Assembly: GCF_000332335.1 (NCBI RefSeq)
Contig: NZ_KB235948.1
Coordinates: 2,666,340-2,730,339 of the forward strand
Source of the DNA: Kamptonema formosum PCC 10802
GTDB lineage: Bacteria > Cyanobacteriota > Cyanobacteriia > Cyanobacteriales > Oscillatoriaceae
Length of the DNA stretch: 64,000 bases
Direction of reading: 5' to 3'
A program made the position numbers and the translations under genes. Within the stretch, counting starts at the first letter, position 1, and every line of letters starts with the position of its first letter. Below are positions 52,906 through 60,899 of this stretch, piece by piece. The notes under the pieces are model-generated. The model was not told where the DNA came from, did no database searches, and saw nothing but the letters and a program-made list of their open reading frames with translations.

Positions 52906-53065
52906 TATAGCAGCAGGCACTTAGGTTCGTACATTTCGGCCTCTTTTGCACCCCCCACTCCTGCTCCTATTGTCCTAACCCATATTACTACTGGGATATA
53001 GACGTAGGTACGGCGTCCGCCGGGACTGAAGGTCTAATGTTCTAACCTAAGTGCATACTGCTATA
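52906..53065. mobile_element. MITE-like element, copy 1 (160 bp)
   Basis: Left end TATAGCAGCAGGCACTTAGG, right end CTAACCTAAGTGCATACTGC plus TATA: terminal inverted repeats TATAGCAG/CTGCTATA and CACTTAGG/CCTAAGTG. Inside, near 52997, starts the sub-unit TATAGACGTAGG that is found alone in copies 2 and 6. Confidence 0.75.
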
Positions 53066-53162
53066 TCCGTCTTTTGTCACTTTGGGTGAATTCGACGAAT
53101 TTGCGGGATTTCAGACAGCGACAGATTGGGCTTTCACCCTAGTTTGACAGAAGAGGGTGCTA

Positions 53163-53232
53163 TATAGACGTAGGGCAGGCGTCCCGCCCCCCCTGAAGGT
53201 CTAATGTTCTAACCTAAGTGCATACTGCTATA
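53163..53232. mobile_element. MITE-like element, copy 2 (right part, 70 bp)
   Basis: TATAGACGTAGGGCAGGCGT ... CTAATGTTCTAACCTAAGTG plus CATACTGCTATA. Identical right end to copy 1. Confidence 0.7.
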
Positions 53233-53347
53233 AAAAAAATCTTAAAGGTTGCCAGGCGCTGGAAAAGTGGCTCTCCCCCCCGCAACCCCCGTGTTCAGGG
53301 GACTTGGGGGGATCGGAGTTGAGGATGTTAGGGAACAGGACCTCTGA

Positions 53348-53455
53348 TATAGCAGCAGTCATATTGGTTTGGATATCAGTGGCCTAGGGATAAAAGGCGT
53401 AGGGCAGGCGTTCCCTCCGTGCCCTACCGTCCTAACTTAAGTGAATACTGCTATA
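53348..53455. mobile_element. MITE-like element, copy 3 (108 bp)
   Basis: TATAGCAGCAGTCATATTGG at the left, CCTAACTTAAGTGAATACTG plus CTATA at the right. Best complete short form of the family. Confidence 0.75.
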
Positions 53456-53456
53456 G

Positions 53457-53790
53457 ATTTACGCGGCATTTGCGGGCATCCCCGGCCAATATAGCGATAG
53501 CACTATGGCAGCAGTCATATTGGTTAGGACATTAGTGGCCTAGGGATAAAAGGCGTAGGGCAGGCGTTCCCTCCGTGCCCTCTCGATCTAATGTCCGTGC
53601 CCTAACTGGCTGCTGCTGCATCCCCGGCAAAAGTGATAGAGGCGGTATCCCGCAAAGCTTTCAGGAAAATCCCACGCATCGCCGTTCCAGTCTTTGCGAT
53701 AGCATAAACCCGCAACTGGGACAGTGGAAAACTTTGGAACCACCTAAACGGGTGTGGACATTTGCCGGCTGCGAGTGCGGGTCTTGCTCT
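53457..53790 (-). pseudogene. tnpB 3'-end remnant (IS607-type), interrupted by a MITE
   Basis: The zinc-ribbon end VHTRLGGSKVFHCPSCGF (minus strand, from about 53765) equals that of the tnpB at 55627. In shifted frames GIFLKALRDTASITF follows, so indels have broken it. The 3' flank GATTTACGCGGCATTTGCGG corresponds to CATTTACGCGACATTACCTG at 55623. Between GATAGCACTAT and AAAAGTGATAGAGGC, which are only a few bases apart in the 55.6-kb copy, a MITE-like element has been inserted. Confidence 0.75.
53503..53620. mobile_element. MITE-like element, copy 4, inside the tnpB remnant
   Basis: GGCAGCAGTCATATTGGTTA begins the left arm and CTAACTGGCTGCTGCTGC ends the right arm. The inner part (GTGGCCTAGGGATAAAAGGC, then GTAGGGCAGGCGTTCCCTCC) is nearly identical to copy 3. 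Confidence 0.65.
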
Positions 53791-53907
53791 TCACCCCCCT
53801 CAAAACAAACATCCTCTCTGGCAAAGTTAGCGGGCGGATGCGTGCGCTGCTGTGGGTGCGGCGCTCCCTGACTCAAAACTCAAAGCCGAAAGCTCGCTGT
53901 GCTTGCA

Positions 53908-54147
53908 TCAAAATGGAATGTCATCGTAAGGAGGCTCGTCATCGGGACGAATGATTTCAGGCTTGCCCGTAAGTTCAGGGGAACCTTTCTGCCGGTCGAT
54001 CCAGCGCTTGACTTGTTTGAGCGCATCCCGTTCCGAGATCGCCTCTGGGACTAGAACCCGGTGATTGCCCTTCTCGTCCCAGACCTCCACACAGTAAACT
54101 TGCTGCACCTTAATTATCCAGCCATTGTAAACGTCTGGTGAGCTCAT
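53908..54147 (-). CDS. Hypothetical protein, 79 aa
   Basis: MSSPDVYNGWIIKVQQVYCV begins the frame; GGGGAGAGTAAGG precedes the ATG. The protein shows an N-terminal strand-rich half (VEVWDEKGNHRVLVPEAISE), a helix (RDALKQVKRWIDRQKGS) and an acidic Pro-rich end (DDEPPYDDIPF). Looks like a genuine small soluble protein; no family recognised. Confidence 0.6.
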   Translation of the reverse strand: MSSPDVYNGWIIKVQQVYCVEVWDEKGNHRVLVPEAISERDALKQVKRWIDRQKGSPELTGKPEIIRPDDEPPYDDIPF

Positions 54148-54494
54148 AGCCTTACTCTCCCCAATTTCTGACCGCCGCTCCTAAAACCATGATAAGTGGG
54201 ACAGTTACCTTTTTTGTCACCGGCACGCAGATCGAGCAGCGCTACCTGCGATTTGGATGCCAGAGTCGCACAAGGGAAGTGGTTTTCAGCTTTTTGCCTG
54301 ACTTCTCTGGATTACCGCTCTGGGTTGGCATACACTATCATACCCCAATCCCCGAAGTGCCAGAATTTGTCAGGATTTTTCGCCCATGTAACCTGCCCTT
54401 TACGCCTACCCTAACACGCTCACCCCCTCCAGCGTGAGTTTTTCGGCCACTTCTGCAGTATTTTTTGGAAATGATCGCTTTTAGGACTCATCCC
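54148..54494. other. Gene-free stretch
   Basis: Divergent promoter region between the 79-aa gene and the Psb32-like gene. No repeat or gene seen. Confidence 0.4.
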
Positions 54495-55220
54495 ATGCAC
54501 CCTATCCTCCAGCAAATCTTCAGCAGGTTGCGTTACCACACGCGCCTGATTTTGTCAATCGCGCTGGTTGTTTTGGCCGCGTCGCAGTTCGCGCCACCGG
54601 CACACGCCACCGGCGTCTATCAAATGCCCGCCCTGAAAGCCGGCGACTCGGCCTGGACAATCGACTTTGATGACGTGCTCAGCCGCAGTACAGAAAACCA
54701 GCTGGACAGCGTTTCGGAAAAGCTCGCCGAAAAAACAGGCAATGAGGTCAGGTTCGTCACCATCCACCGGCTCGACTACGGCGAAACCATTGACAGCTTC
54801 ACCAACAAGCTGTTTGAAACATGGTTCCCCACCCCAGAAGCGCAAGCCAATCAAACCCTGCTGGTTCTGGACACCCTCACCAACAACTCCGCCATCCGCA
54901 CCGGCGAGGGAGTCAAGAGCCTGATGTCCGACGAGATCGCCCTCAGCATTGCAACGGAAACCCTGCAAGCGCCCCTGCGCCAGGGCAACAAATACAATCA
55001 GGCCTTCGCCGACGCCAGCGCCCGCCTGCAAGCCGTGCTGTCGGGCCAGCCTGACCCGGGCCCGCCCCAAGTCGCCGACACCCTGAACGTGGACAGCACC
55101 TTCAAAAGCGCAGAAGAAACCGACACCGGCAACTCCACGGCTGTCGTCGTGGTGCTGTTAATTGCCGCCACCGTCATCCCGATGCTCACCTACTTCTGGT
55201 ATCAAAATTTTTCAGGCTAG
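54495..55220 (+). CDS. TPM-domain protein, Psb32/TLP18.3-like
   Basis: I start at ATG 54495 (MHPILQQIFSRLRYHTRLIL), with AGGA 8 nt upstream; alternative starts are ATG 54471 and TTG 54465. Signal peptide to about residue 38 (LILSIALVVLAASQFAPPAH, then A). TPM domain about 48-175: WTIDFDDVLSRSTENQLDSV, KTGNEVRFVTIHRLDYGETI and NNSAIRTGEGVKSLMSDEIA. A C-terminal membrane helix (VVVLLIAATVIPMLTYFW) anchors it. Psb32-type proteins help photosystem II repair in the thylakoid lumen. Its 3' end overlaps that of the convergent DUF4346 gene by 4 nt. Confidence 0.87.
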   Translation: MHPILQQIFSRLRYHTRLILSIALVVLAASQFAPPAHATGVYQMPALKAGDSAWTIDFDDVLSRSTENQLDSVSEKLAEKTGNEVRFVTIHRLDYGETIDSFTNKLFETWFPTPEAQANQTLLVLDTLTNNSAIRTGEGVKSLMSDEIALSIATETLQAPLRQGNKYNQAFADASARLQAVLSGQPDPGPPQVADTLNVDSTFKSAEETDTGNSTAVVVVLLIAATVIPMLTYFWYQNFSG

Positions 55221-55600
55221 TCCTGCACGTACTCGCCGCCACTCACCAGCCCGATCTCAGCCCGCACAAACTCCCGCCCCAGATACGCTGCGTGATCCAG
55301 CAGCGTCACGGGACAGGGCTGAGTTTCCTCAAAAATCTTAACGCAAAGTTCCTTAGCAGTCCTGCCGGCGAACACCTGCGTGTGGGTGCGCTCCACCTTC
55401 CCCCGTGCGGGAATCACCTTGCCGGTTTCAGGATCGACAGCCAGCCCCCGTTCGTCAATCACATTGCTGAAATGCTTAGCGCAAATTAACCCCCCCTCCC
55501 GATCCAGATAAATGATAAAATAGCCGCCCGGGTCGAGGTCGAGGTGACGCTGGGAAAGCTTTTCATCAATCGCGGCTAAATTTTCTAGCGTTTGAGACAT
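55217..55600 (-). CDS. DUF4346-domain protein
   Basis: MSQTLENLAAIDEKLSQRHL starts a 127-aa soluble protein. LDPGGYFIIYLDREGGLICA, KHFSNVIDERGLAVDPETGK and HAAYLGREFVRAEIGLVSGG are the recognisable DUF4346 blocks, widespread in cyanobacteria. Function unknown. A cluster of charged and Thr residues (THTQVFAGRTAKELCVKIFE) sits in the centre. Confidence 0.85.
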   Translation of the reverse strand: MSQTLENLAAIDEKLSQRHLDLDPGGYFIIYLDREGGLICAKHFSNVIDERGLAVDPETGKVIPARGKVERTHTQVFAGRTAKELCVKIFEETQPCPVTLLDHAAYLGREFVRAEIGLVSGGEYVQD

Positions 55601-55626
55601 GTCTTTGCTAATCCTATCTGATACAT

Positions 55627-56800
55627 TTACGCGACATTACCTGGGATAACCCCGGACAACGCAACGATAGCACTATCACCGATAAAAGTGATAGAGGCGG
55701 TATCCCGCAAAGCTTTCAGGAAGATCCCGAAAGCGCCATTCCAGTCCCGAGATAGCGTAAACCCGCAACTGGGACAGTGGAAAACTTTGGAACCACCTAA
55801 ACGGGTGTGGACATGGCCACAGCGAGTGCAAGTCTTGCTGGTGAATTCTTCTGTCACATCCAAAACGGTGGTTCCTGTCAGTTCGGCTTGATACTTTAAA
55901 GTCATCTTAAACCGATAGTGCGCCCATGTCAGCATCGCTCTCGCCGTTTTAGATTTGATTCTTCTCTTTACCTTGGCAACCATGTCGGAAGTCTCGAAGG
56001 TAGGCAGAAAAATCAAACGGTAATTGCGGGTTAGATAGTGTGCGACCTGCTTGTGGACTTCATCTATCAAGTCTCGAATTTTGACTCGCATCCTCTGAGC
56101 GGCATGTCTCATACTTCGCCGCCGCTTCTTGCTGAGTTCTTTTGCCGTTCGGCTCACCAAATCATCTAAGTGCTGGCACAACCGTTAGCGTAGCGGCTCC
56201 GTCAGGAGCGGTGATGCGCCCAATATCCCCGCTGCCGAACTCTAGGAATTTTCGCCCATCAAAGCCCGTCAGGAAAGTCCTCACGCCCGGGTCTAACGCA
56301 ATAATCCCATCCGCTTTGGTGGGGTTGAGTTGGGCGAGTTCGGGGAAAACAGCAAACCACCTCCCCTTGTCAAATACTAGCTGGGTTCCTTGACTGCAAG
56401 AAATAGGGATTGGCTCAGCAGCGGTAAAAGAAAGCCCCTTGGTTAATTTTGGATACCAGGTTACCTGAGAGAAATTGCTGTCATTAAATTTAATGGCTTG
56501 AGACGAATCGCGGCAGCTTCTAAACTTAGCATCGGGGCTGGCGCTGAAGGCTAGGTGAGCGTCAAAGATTGCATTCTGCCGGATGTGGCACGGCGTTTCT
56601 TTGACCCATTGGGGTAAGTCGCCCTGCATGATTTCGTTTCGCAATTTCAGCTTGCTGAGTCGCTTGCCACTCCGCTGGCAGGCAATAGCCTGGTTGTAGC
56701 AGTACCGGCAAGCTGCGAGCCATTTCCTCCAGGTTTTATTAAGCTCCGAGCTTGGGTAAATCCGCAGCTTTCTTGACCTGAGTTTTGTACTTTCGGAGTC
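55627..56800 (-). pseudogene. tnpB: tnpB (RNA-guided nuclease family), frameshifted by a 25-bp insertion
   Basis: The N-terminal part reads LRSRKLRIYPSSELNKTWRK, then RYCYNQAIACQRSGK; exact start unclear, within the end of tnpA. First RuvC Asp: IIALDPGVRTFLTGFDG. At 56185-56209 an insertion (rc GCTCCTGACGGAGCCGCTAC plus GCTAA) causes a stop after VVPALR. Without it the text is IGRITRLCQHLDDLVSRTAK and continues in the frame ending at 55627. Glu is in FLPTFETSDMV, the zinc ribbon in CTRCGHV...FHCPSCGF, last Asp in LSRDWNGAFG. So all catalytic residues survive but the frame is broken. Confidence 0.82.
56185..56209. repeat. Short palindromic insertion in tnpB
   Basis: TTAGCGTAGCGGCTCCGTCA plus GGAGC, 25 bp, with palindrome GCTCCGTCAGGAGC. 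Shares AGCGTAGCGG with the insertion at 57075. Removing it restores the reading frame. Confidence 0.7.
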
Positions 56801-56822
56801 CGTAGAGCTTGGAGCTGTAGCT

Positions 56823-56843
56823 TGCTTCCGCGAAGCGGTAGCC
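56823..56843. repeat. Short palindromic insertion in tnpA (in frame)
   Basis: TGCTTCCGCGAAGCGGTAGC plus C: 21 bp with GCTTCCGC/GCGGTAGC arms. Adds seven residues to the recombinase. Confidence 0.65.
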
Positions 56844-57074
56844 GTGGAGAATGGCGAGGATATCCTCAACCATTTCGCGATCCCGACTGAGACTTGTTTC
56901 GTTGAGTACCACGAGTTCACACCCGTTTGGCTCGCAGACCCATCGAAACAGGTCAAAGCCTTTCCTTGCCAATCTGTCAAAGTGGGCAACGACAACCAGC
57001 CGGACATCTCCTGACAGAATTCGTCCCAGTAGGGCTTGCAGCTTTTTTCGTTTGAAGTTGAGTCCGCCGCCGAT

Positions 57075-57097
57075 AGCGTAGCGGCGCGCCAGCGCTT
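57075..57097. repeat. Short palindromic insertion in tnpA (frameshifting)
   Basis: AGCGTAGCGGCGCGCCAGCG plus CTT, 23 bp, imperfect palindrome around GGCGCGCC. Removal restores EIGGGLNFKRKK. Confidence 0.7.
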
Positions 57098-57502
57098 TTC
57101 GGCGACGATTTCTGCTTGCGGGTAGAGGCTGCTGAGTGCTGCTCAAAGCCGGTTGAGGTCGGACTGTCCGGCCCGACCGCTGACTCTGGCGTAGGCAACG
57201 ACTTTTCTTTTGTCCCTGCCGGATTTGACAACATAGAACTCGATGTTGTAGCGGCGCTGTCCTGATGGGGTTCTGATGGACTCAATCCGTCCATCTCCCT
57301 CCCACCGGCGGAGTGTCCGCTCATTGACTCCTTGGGCTCCTGCCACTTCTTTGGGCTTGACATATTTAGGCAACGGGGCTTCCTCAAATCTCTCCCTGTA
57401 TTATATCACTTTATCGTACTTTGTCCGGAGAATCTGGGATTAAATTTTTGCTCTCCCCCCACACTAGCAGAAAAGGGCCAGACCGGAGGCAGCCACTCCC
57501 GC

Positions 57503-58177
57503 TTACCGCCCTTCCATCCCCCCCAGAAAATTCTCCAATTCCCCGGTGCGCTGTTCAGTCAGGCGCGTCAGGCAAAGATTCTCACCCGCCCGCGCCAGCG
57601 TGCTTTCAAACCGGCAGTTTGCATCTCGAAACTTTATCCACGCCAGTTGTGCCGTCTCCAGTTTAGTTCGGCGTGCGGCGGAGACTTTAGAGCGCAGTTG
57701 CTTGTAAACTTGATTCAGCTTGCTGTCTGCTTCCTGATAGCTCCTGCCCGCTGGCTGTAGCAGCTGACCCCGGTTATAGCTCTCCAAAGAAGCCGTGCGC
57801 TTTTTAGTTATGTCAGCAAGGCACCCCGAAAAAATCATCGGTTCCATCGAGCCCCCCTCAACTTCGGTTCTGGCAAACGCGCAATTCCCATCTCGAAACT
57901 CAATCCACGCCAACTGCGCCAAGGTCAATTTCTCCCGGTTCGCTCCTTGCAACTTCGAGCGCACCTGCTGGTACACTTGATTTAGCTTTTTGTCCGCATT
58001 CTGATAGGACAAGCTGGCGCAGGCGTTCATTTCCGCTTGGTTTTGGGGATCGTTGCAGTTAGGCTCCTGCGCCAAGCGCACTCCGAGTTCAGCCGCAGCG
58101 CCCCCGCAGCTCGCCGCTGCCAGCGAGCCGGTCAGCGCTGCCGCCGCCAGCCGGAAGAAGAGCCGGTTGAATTTCAT
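57503..58177 (-). CDS. Exported protein with two LprI-like (DUF1311) domains
   Basis: Signal peptide residues 1-30 (MKFNRLFFRLAAAALTGSLA). Two related domains follow, about 38-120 and 138-215. Both show LNQVYQ(Q/K)(V/L)RSK, KL(T/E)(L/T)AQLAWI(E/K)FRD and NC, the pattern of the lysozyme-inhibitor LprI/DUF1311 family; Cys pairs would form disulphides. LprI of mycobacteria inhibits lysozyme, but most members have no proven activity. The double domain suggests internal duplication. Periplasmic. Confidence 0.85.
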   Translation of the reverse strand: MKFNRLFFRLAAAALTGSLAAASCGGAAAELGVRLAQEPNCNDPQNQAEMNACASLSYQNADKKLNQVYQQVRSKLQGANREKLTLAQLAWIEFRDGNCAFARTEVEGGSMEPMIFSGCLADITKKRTASLESYNRGQLLQPAGRSYQEADSKLNQVYKQLRSKVSAARRTKLETAQLAWIKFRDANCRFESTLARAGENLCLTRLTEQRTGELENFLGGMEGR

Positions 58178-58302
58178 ATTCTAGCCCATCACTCATGGCG
58201 TTTATCTTAAATTATATCACTCATAATCTGGCTGGGTGGGGGCGGGTTTATTAATACCCATTGCTGTGTCTGAAATATTTTTTTACAGCCCGCCCCTACA
58301 GT

Positions 58303-58398
58303 TCTAGCAGCAGTCATATTGATTAGAACAATAGAAGCTTCGGGAGCGGAGGAGCAAGGGAGGCCGGAATGTACGTTTCCTAAATGCATACTGCTATA
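58303..58398. mobile_element. MITE-like element, copy 5 (96 bp)
   Basis: TCTAGCAGCAGTCATATTGA at the left and CCTAAATGCATACTGCTATA at the right; inner sequence differs from copies 1-4. Confidence 0.7.
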
Positions 58399-58465
58399 TA
58401 GACGTAGGGGGGGCGTCCGCCGAGCCTGAAGGTCTAATGTTCTAACCTAAGTGCATACTGCTATA
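58395..58465. mobile_element. MITE-like element, copy 6 (right part, 71 bp)
   Basis: TATAGACGTAGGGGGGGCGT to CTAACCTAAGTGCATACTGC plus TATA, nearly the same as copy 2. It shares TATA with the end of copy 5, so the two are directly joined. Confidence 0.7.
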
Positions 58466-58681
58466 ATGTAGAGTGCGTTCCTTTGGGGAACGCACCCTAC
58501 TGGGCTTGGCGCTCCTTCACGGCGGCGGGAAAAAAATCCGCTCTCAATTAGAACCGCTATATCATGTCGGGTTGATTAACCGCTCTCAGAACCCAATGCG
58601 ATGATGCCCCATGCCCCATGCCCCACCATCGAGATATTATGGGCAATCAACCTGACGCGATATTACAGGAGTGTCACGCGA

Positions 58682-60508
58682 TTACACCGGCACCTCAATT
58701 TTTTTGCTGCCAGACAAACCGAAGGCGGCGTGCACCGCTTGCAAAGCTCGCACCCCGCTTTCCTCGCCCACCACACAGCTGACCTTAATTTCCGAAGAGG
58801 CAATCATTTGAATGTTGATTTTCTCCTTCGCCAGAGCTTCAAACATGCGAGCCGCGACGCCGGGGGAGTGAATCATGCCGGCACCCACCACGCTGACTTT
58901 AGCCACTGCAGTGTCAACCACCAGCTCACTAGAGCCAAACTCCCGGACTAAAGGTTCCAGCACTTTGCGGGCGTCCTCGGCGTCAGGTCGCGCCACGGTG
59001 AAGGCAATATCCCGCATCGCCACGCCATTCATGATGCGGCAGCGCTGGGACTGGATAATCGTATCGACGCTAATATTATTTTTGGCCAGCAGTCCGAACA
59101 CTTTGGCCGCCATCCCGGGCCGGTCGGGAATATAGCGAATGGCCAGACGGGCTTGGTTTTTGTCCAGCGCCACCCCCCGCACCGGCGGGGGGAGCTCGTC
59201 GGCGGGGGACAGGGGGACACCGGCAGGGTTCATCTGCACCGGCGAACTGCTGAGGTCAAAGGTTTCGCAGAGCGCGGCAATGGCGCGATCGCAATCTTCG
59301 GCGTCAATAGCGCAGCTGACTTTCACCTCCGAGGTAGAAATCATTTGAATATTGACACCGGCCTGTGCCAAGCTCTGGAACATCTGCGCCGCCACCCCCG
59401 GACGCCCAATCATACCGGCACCGCCAATGCTAACTTTAGCGATTTCCCGCTTCACCATCACCTCCGCTTCTTCCGGTGCGGCGTCGAAGTGGCTGCGCAG
59501 TGCCGGCGCAATGGCAGACGCCACAGCTTCCGCTTGATTGAGCGAGTCCCTGGTCACCGTAAAGGCAATGTCATTGCTATTGCCCTCGTGAATTGACTGA
59601 ATAATCAAGTCCACATTCAAGTTTTGACGCCCGATTTCCCCGAAAAGGCGGGCGGCGACCCCCGGTCGGTCAGGCACTCGCAGCAAGGAAACCTTGGCTT
59701 GATCCGTGTCGAACTCCACCGCATCTACCGGGTGAACAATTTCCAAACCCTGCAGGGGGCGGGGCACCCGTGCCGGTGAGATCACCTTCGTCCCCGGGTC
59801 GTCTGTCCAGCTGGAGCGCACCACCAAGGGCACGCCGTAGTTGCGGGCAATTTCTACGGCGCGGGGGTGCAGCACCTTCGCGCCCAAGCTCGCCAATTCC
59901 AGCATTTCGTCGCAGGTAATCTCCGACATCAGCTCGGCGGAAGGCACCAGGCGCGGGTCTGCGGTTAAAATGCCCGGTACGTCGGTGTAAATTTCGCACA
60001 GGTCAGCCCGCAACGCGGCGGCGAGCGCGACTGCAGAGGTGTCGGAACCGCCGCGCCCCAGGGTGGTGATTTCTAAGTCCTCGCTGGCGGTGATGCCTTG
60101 GAAACCCGCCACCACCACGACTTTCCCCTCGCGCAACTGGCGCTCCATGCGCTCGGTTTCGATGCGCAAAATCCGAGCGCGGGTGTGTTCTGCTTCTGTG
60201 ACGATGCCGACTTGAGCGCCGGTCATGGAAATCGCCGGCTGGCCCAGTTCCTGCAGCGCCATGCTGACCAGGGCGATAGAAACTTGCTCGCCGGTGGACA
60301 GCAGCATGTCCATTTCCCGCCGCGAGGGGGTGGGGGTAATCTCCTTGGCCAGTTTGACCAGCCCGTCGGTGGTTTTCCCCATCGCGGAAACCACCACCAC
60401 TAGGGAATTGCCGGCTTTAACGGTTTGAATAACGCGCTGGGCCACTGCTTGAATGCGCTCAACTGACCCAACCGAGGTGCCACCGTATTTTTGGACTATC
60501 AGCGCCAT
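58682..60508 (-). CDS. lysC: Aspartate kinase with four ACT domains
   Basis: Phosphorylates aspartate, the first step to lysine, threonine and methionine. Start MALIVQKYGGTSVGSVERIQ at 60508 is the standard one. Kinase domain about 1-250: KYGGTSVG, VVVVSAMGKTTDGLVKLA, TLGRGGSDTSAVALAAAL, CEIYTDVPGILTADPRLV. Then four ACT domains in tandem, about 270-600 (VPDRPGVAARLFGEIGRQNL, AGMIGRPGVAAQMFQSLAQ, IPDRPGMAAKVFGLLAKNN, AGMIHSPGVAARMFEALAKE). The four-ACT layout is the known cyanobacterial form and gives feedback inhibition by lysine and threonine. 608 aa. Confidence 0.95.
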   Translation of the reverse strand: MALIVQKYGGTSVGSVERIQAVAQRVIQTVKAGNSLVVVVSAMGKTTDGLVKLAKEITPTPSRREMDMLLSTGEQVSIALVSMALQELGQPAISMTGAQVGIVTEAEHTRARILRIETERMERQLREGKVVVVAGFQGITASEDLEITTLGRGGSDTSAVALAAALRADLCEIYTDVPGILTADPRLVPSAELMSEITCDEMLELASLGAKVLHPRAVEIARNYGVPLVVRSSWTDDPGTKVISPARVPRPLQGLEIVHPVDAVEFDTDQAKVSLLRVPDRPGVAARLFGEIGRQNLNVDLIIQSIHEGNSNDIAFTVTRDSLNQAEAVASAIAPALRSHFDAAPEEAEVMVKREIAKVSIGGAGMIGRPGVAAQMFQSLAQAGVNIQMISTSEVKVSCAIDAEDCDRAIAALCETFDLSSSPVQMNPAGVPLSPADELPPPVRGVALDKNQARLAIRYIPDRPGMAAKVFGLLAKNNISVDTIIQSQRCRIMNGVAMRDIAFTVARPDAEDARKVLEPLVREFGSSELVVDTAVAKVSVVGAGMIHSPGVAARMFEALAKEKINIQMIASSEIKVSCVVGEESGVRALQAVHAAFGLSGSKKIEVPV

Positions 60509-60541
60509 GATTTTTGTCTCTCTGAACTTCCTGCTCTCCAC

Positions 60542-60899
60542 CTGGCCGGTTGAAGCGTGAAACCTGTCAGGTACGCCAAAATGTATTTAAACATTAACTT
60601 CTTCAAATTAACAGACTTAATTTTCGCAAAACCGCCGAAATATATAATTTAATAATATTCTTTTCTCAGGGCTGGCCCTGTGGATTGACGCCCCGCAGGA
60701 CCGGCATCTTGCCTGTCCTTGAGGGCAGGCGGGACGCCTGCCCTACGTCTATACCTCGCTTCGACAGGCGCTCCCACCAGCCAGACAATCCGATTGAATA
60801 GATTGTGATTTGCGGGCGGGGAGTTAAGCGGGATTGATTGCCTGCTGTAACTCTTACCCGCTCGCGCCGGCAAAATATCAAAAGCAATCAAACGTAAGT
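60542..60899. repeat. Intergenic repeats
   Basis: 60696-60719 CAGGACCGGCATCTTGCCTG plus TCCT, and 60721-60749 GAGGGCAGGCGGGACGCCTG plus CCCTACGTC, the same pair of units as at 49213-49282. Upstream part is AT-rich and likely holds the lysC promoter. No gene. Confidence 0.75.

Larger units (their letters stand above)
52582..53456. other. Repeat-rich intergenic region
   Basis: No gene. It contains a family-B hairpin (52799-52823, with decayed arms) and three copies of the MITE-like element listed separately. Confidence 0.6.
56739..57373 (-). pseudogene. tnpA: tnpA, IS607-type serine recombinase, disrupted
   Basis: Residues 1-50: MerR-like HTH (KPKEVAGAQGVNERTLRRWE). Then the catalytic Ser block VVAYARVSGRAGQSDLNRL ends at a TGA (57145-57143). 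Reading through, AALSSLYPQAEIVAE follows in frame. A 23-bp insertion at 57075-57097 then shifts the frame; without it the text would be VAEIGGGLNFKRKKLQALL. The rest (LVVVAHFDRLARKGFDLFRW, LSRDREMVEDILAILH, LYGLRKYKTQVKK) is intact except for an in-frame 21-bp insertion (GYRFAEA) at 56823-56843. Confidence 0.85.
55620..57420 (-). mobile_element. IS607-type insertion sequence, inactivated
   Basis: It carries a serine recombinase (tnpA) and tnpB in the same orientation, as in IS607 elements. These lack inverted repeats, so ends are estimated: the right end near 55620 from the flank shared with the remnant at 53457, the left end in the AT-rich DNA before tnpA. Three short palindromic insertions (56185-56209, 56823-56843 and 57075-57097) interrupt it. 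Confidence 0.78.
58178..58681. other. Intergenic region with two MITE copies and heptamers
   Basis: Apart from the MITE-like copies below, 58600-58623 contains ATGCCCC heptamers. No gene. Confidence 0.6.

Noticed and set aside
56210..57007. Single long ORF joining antisense of tnpA to the tnpB start
   Set aside because: The first part (MSGWLSLPTLTDW...) is an out-of-frame reading of tnpA; only the part from about 56800 is tnpB.
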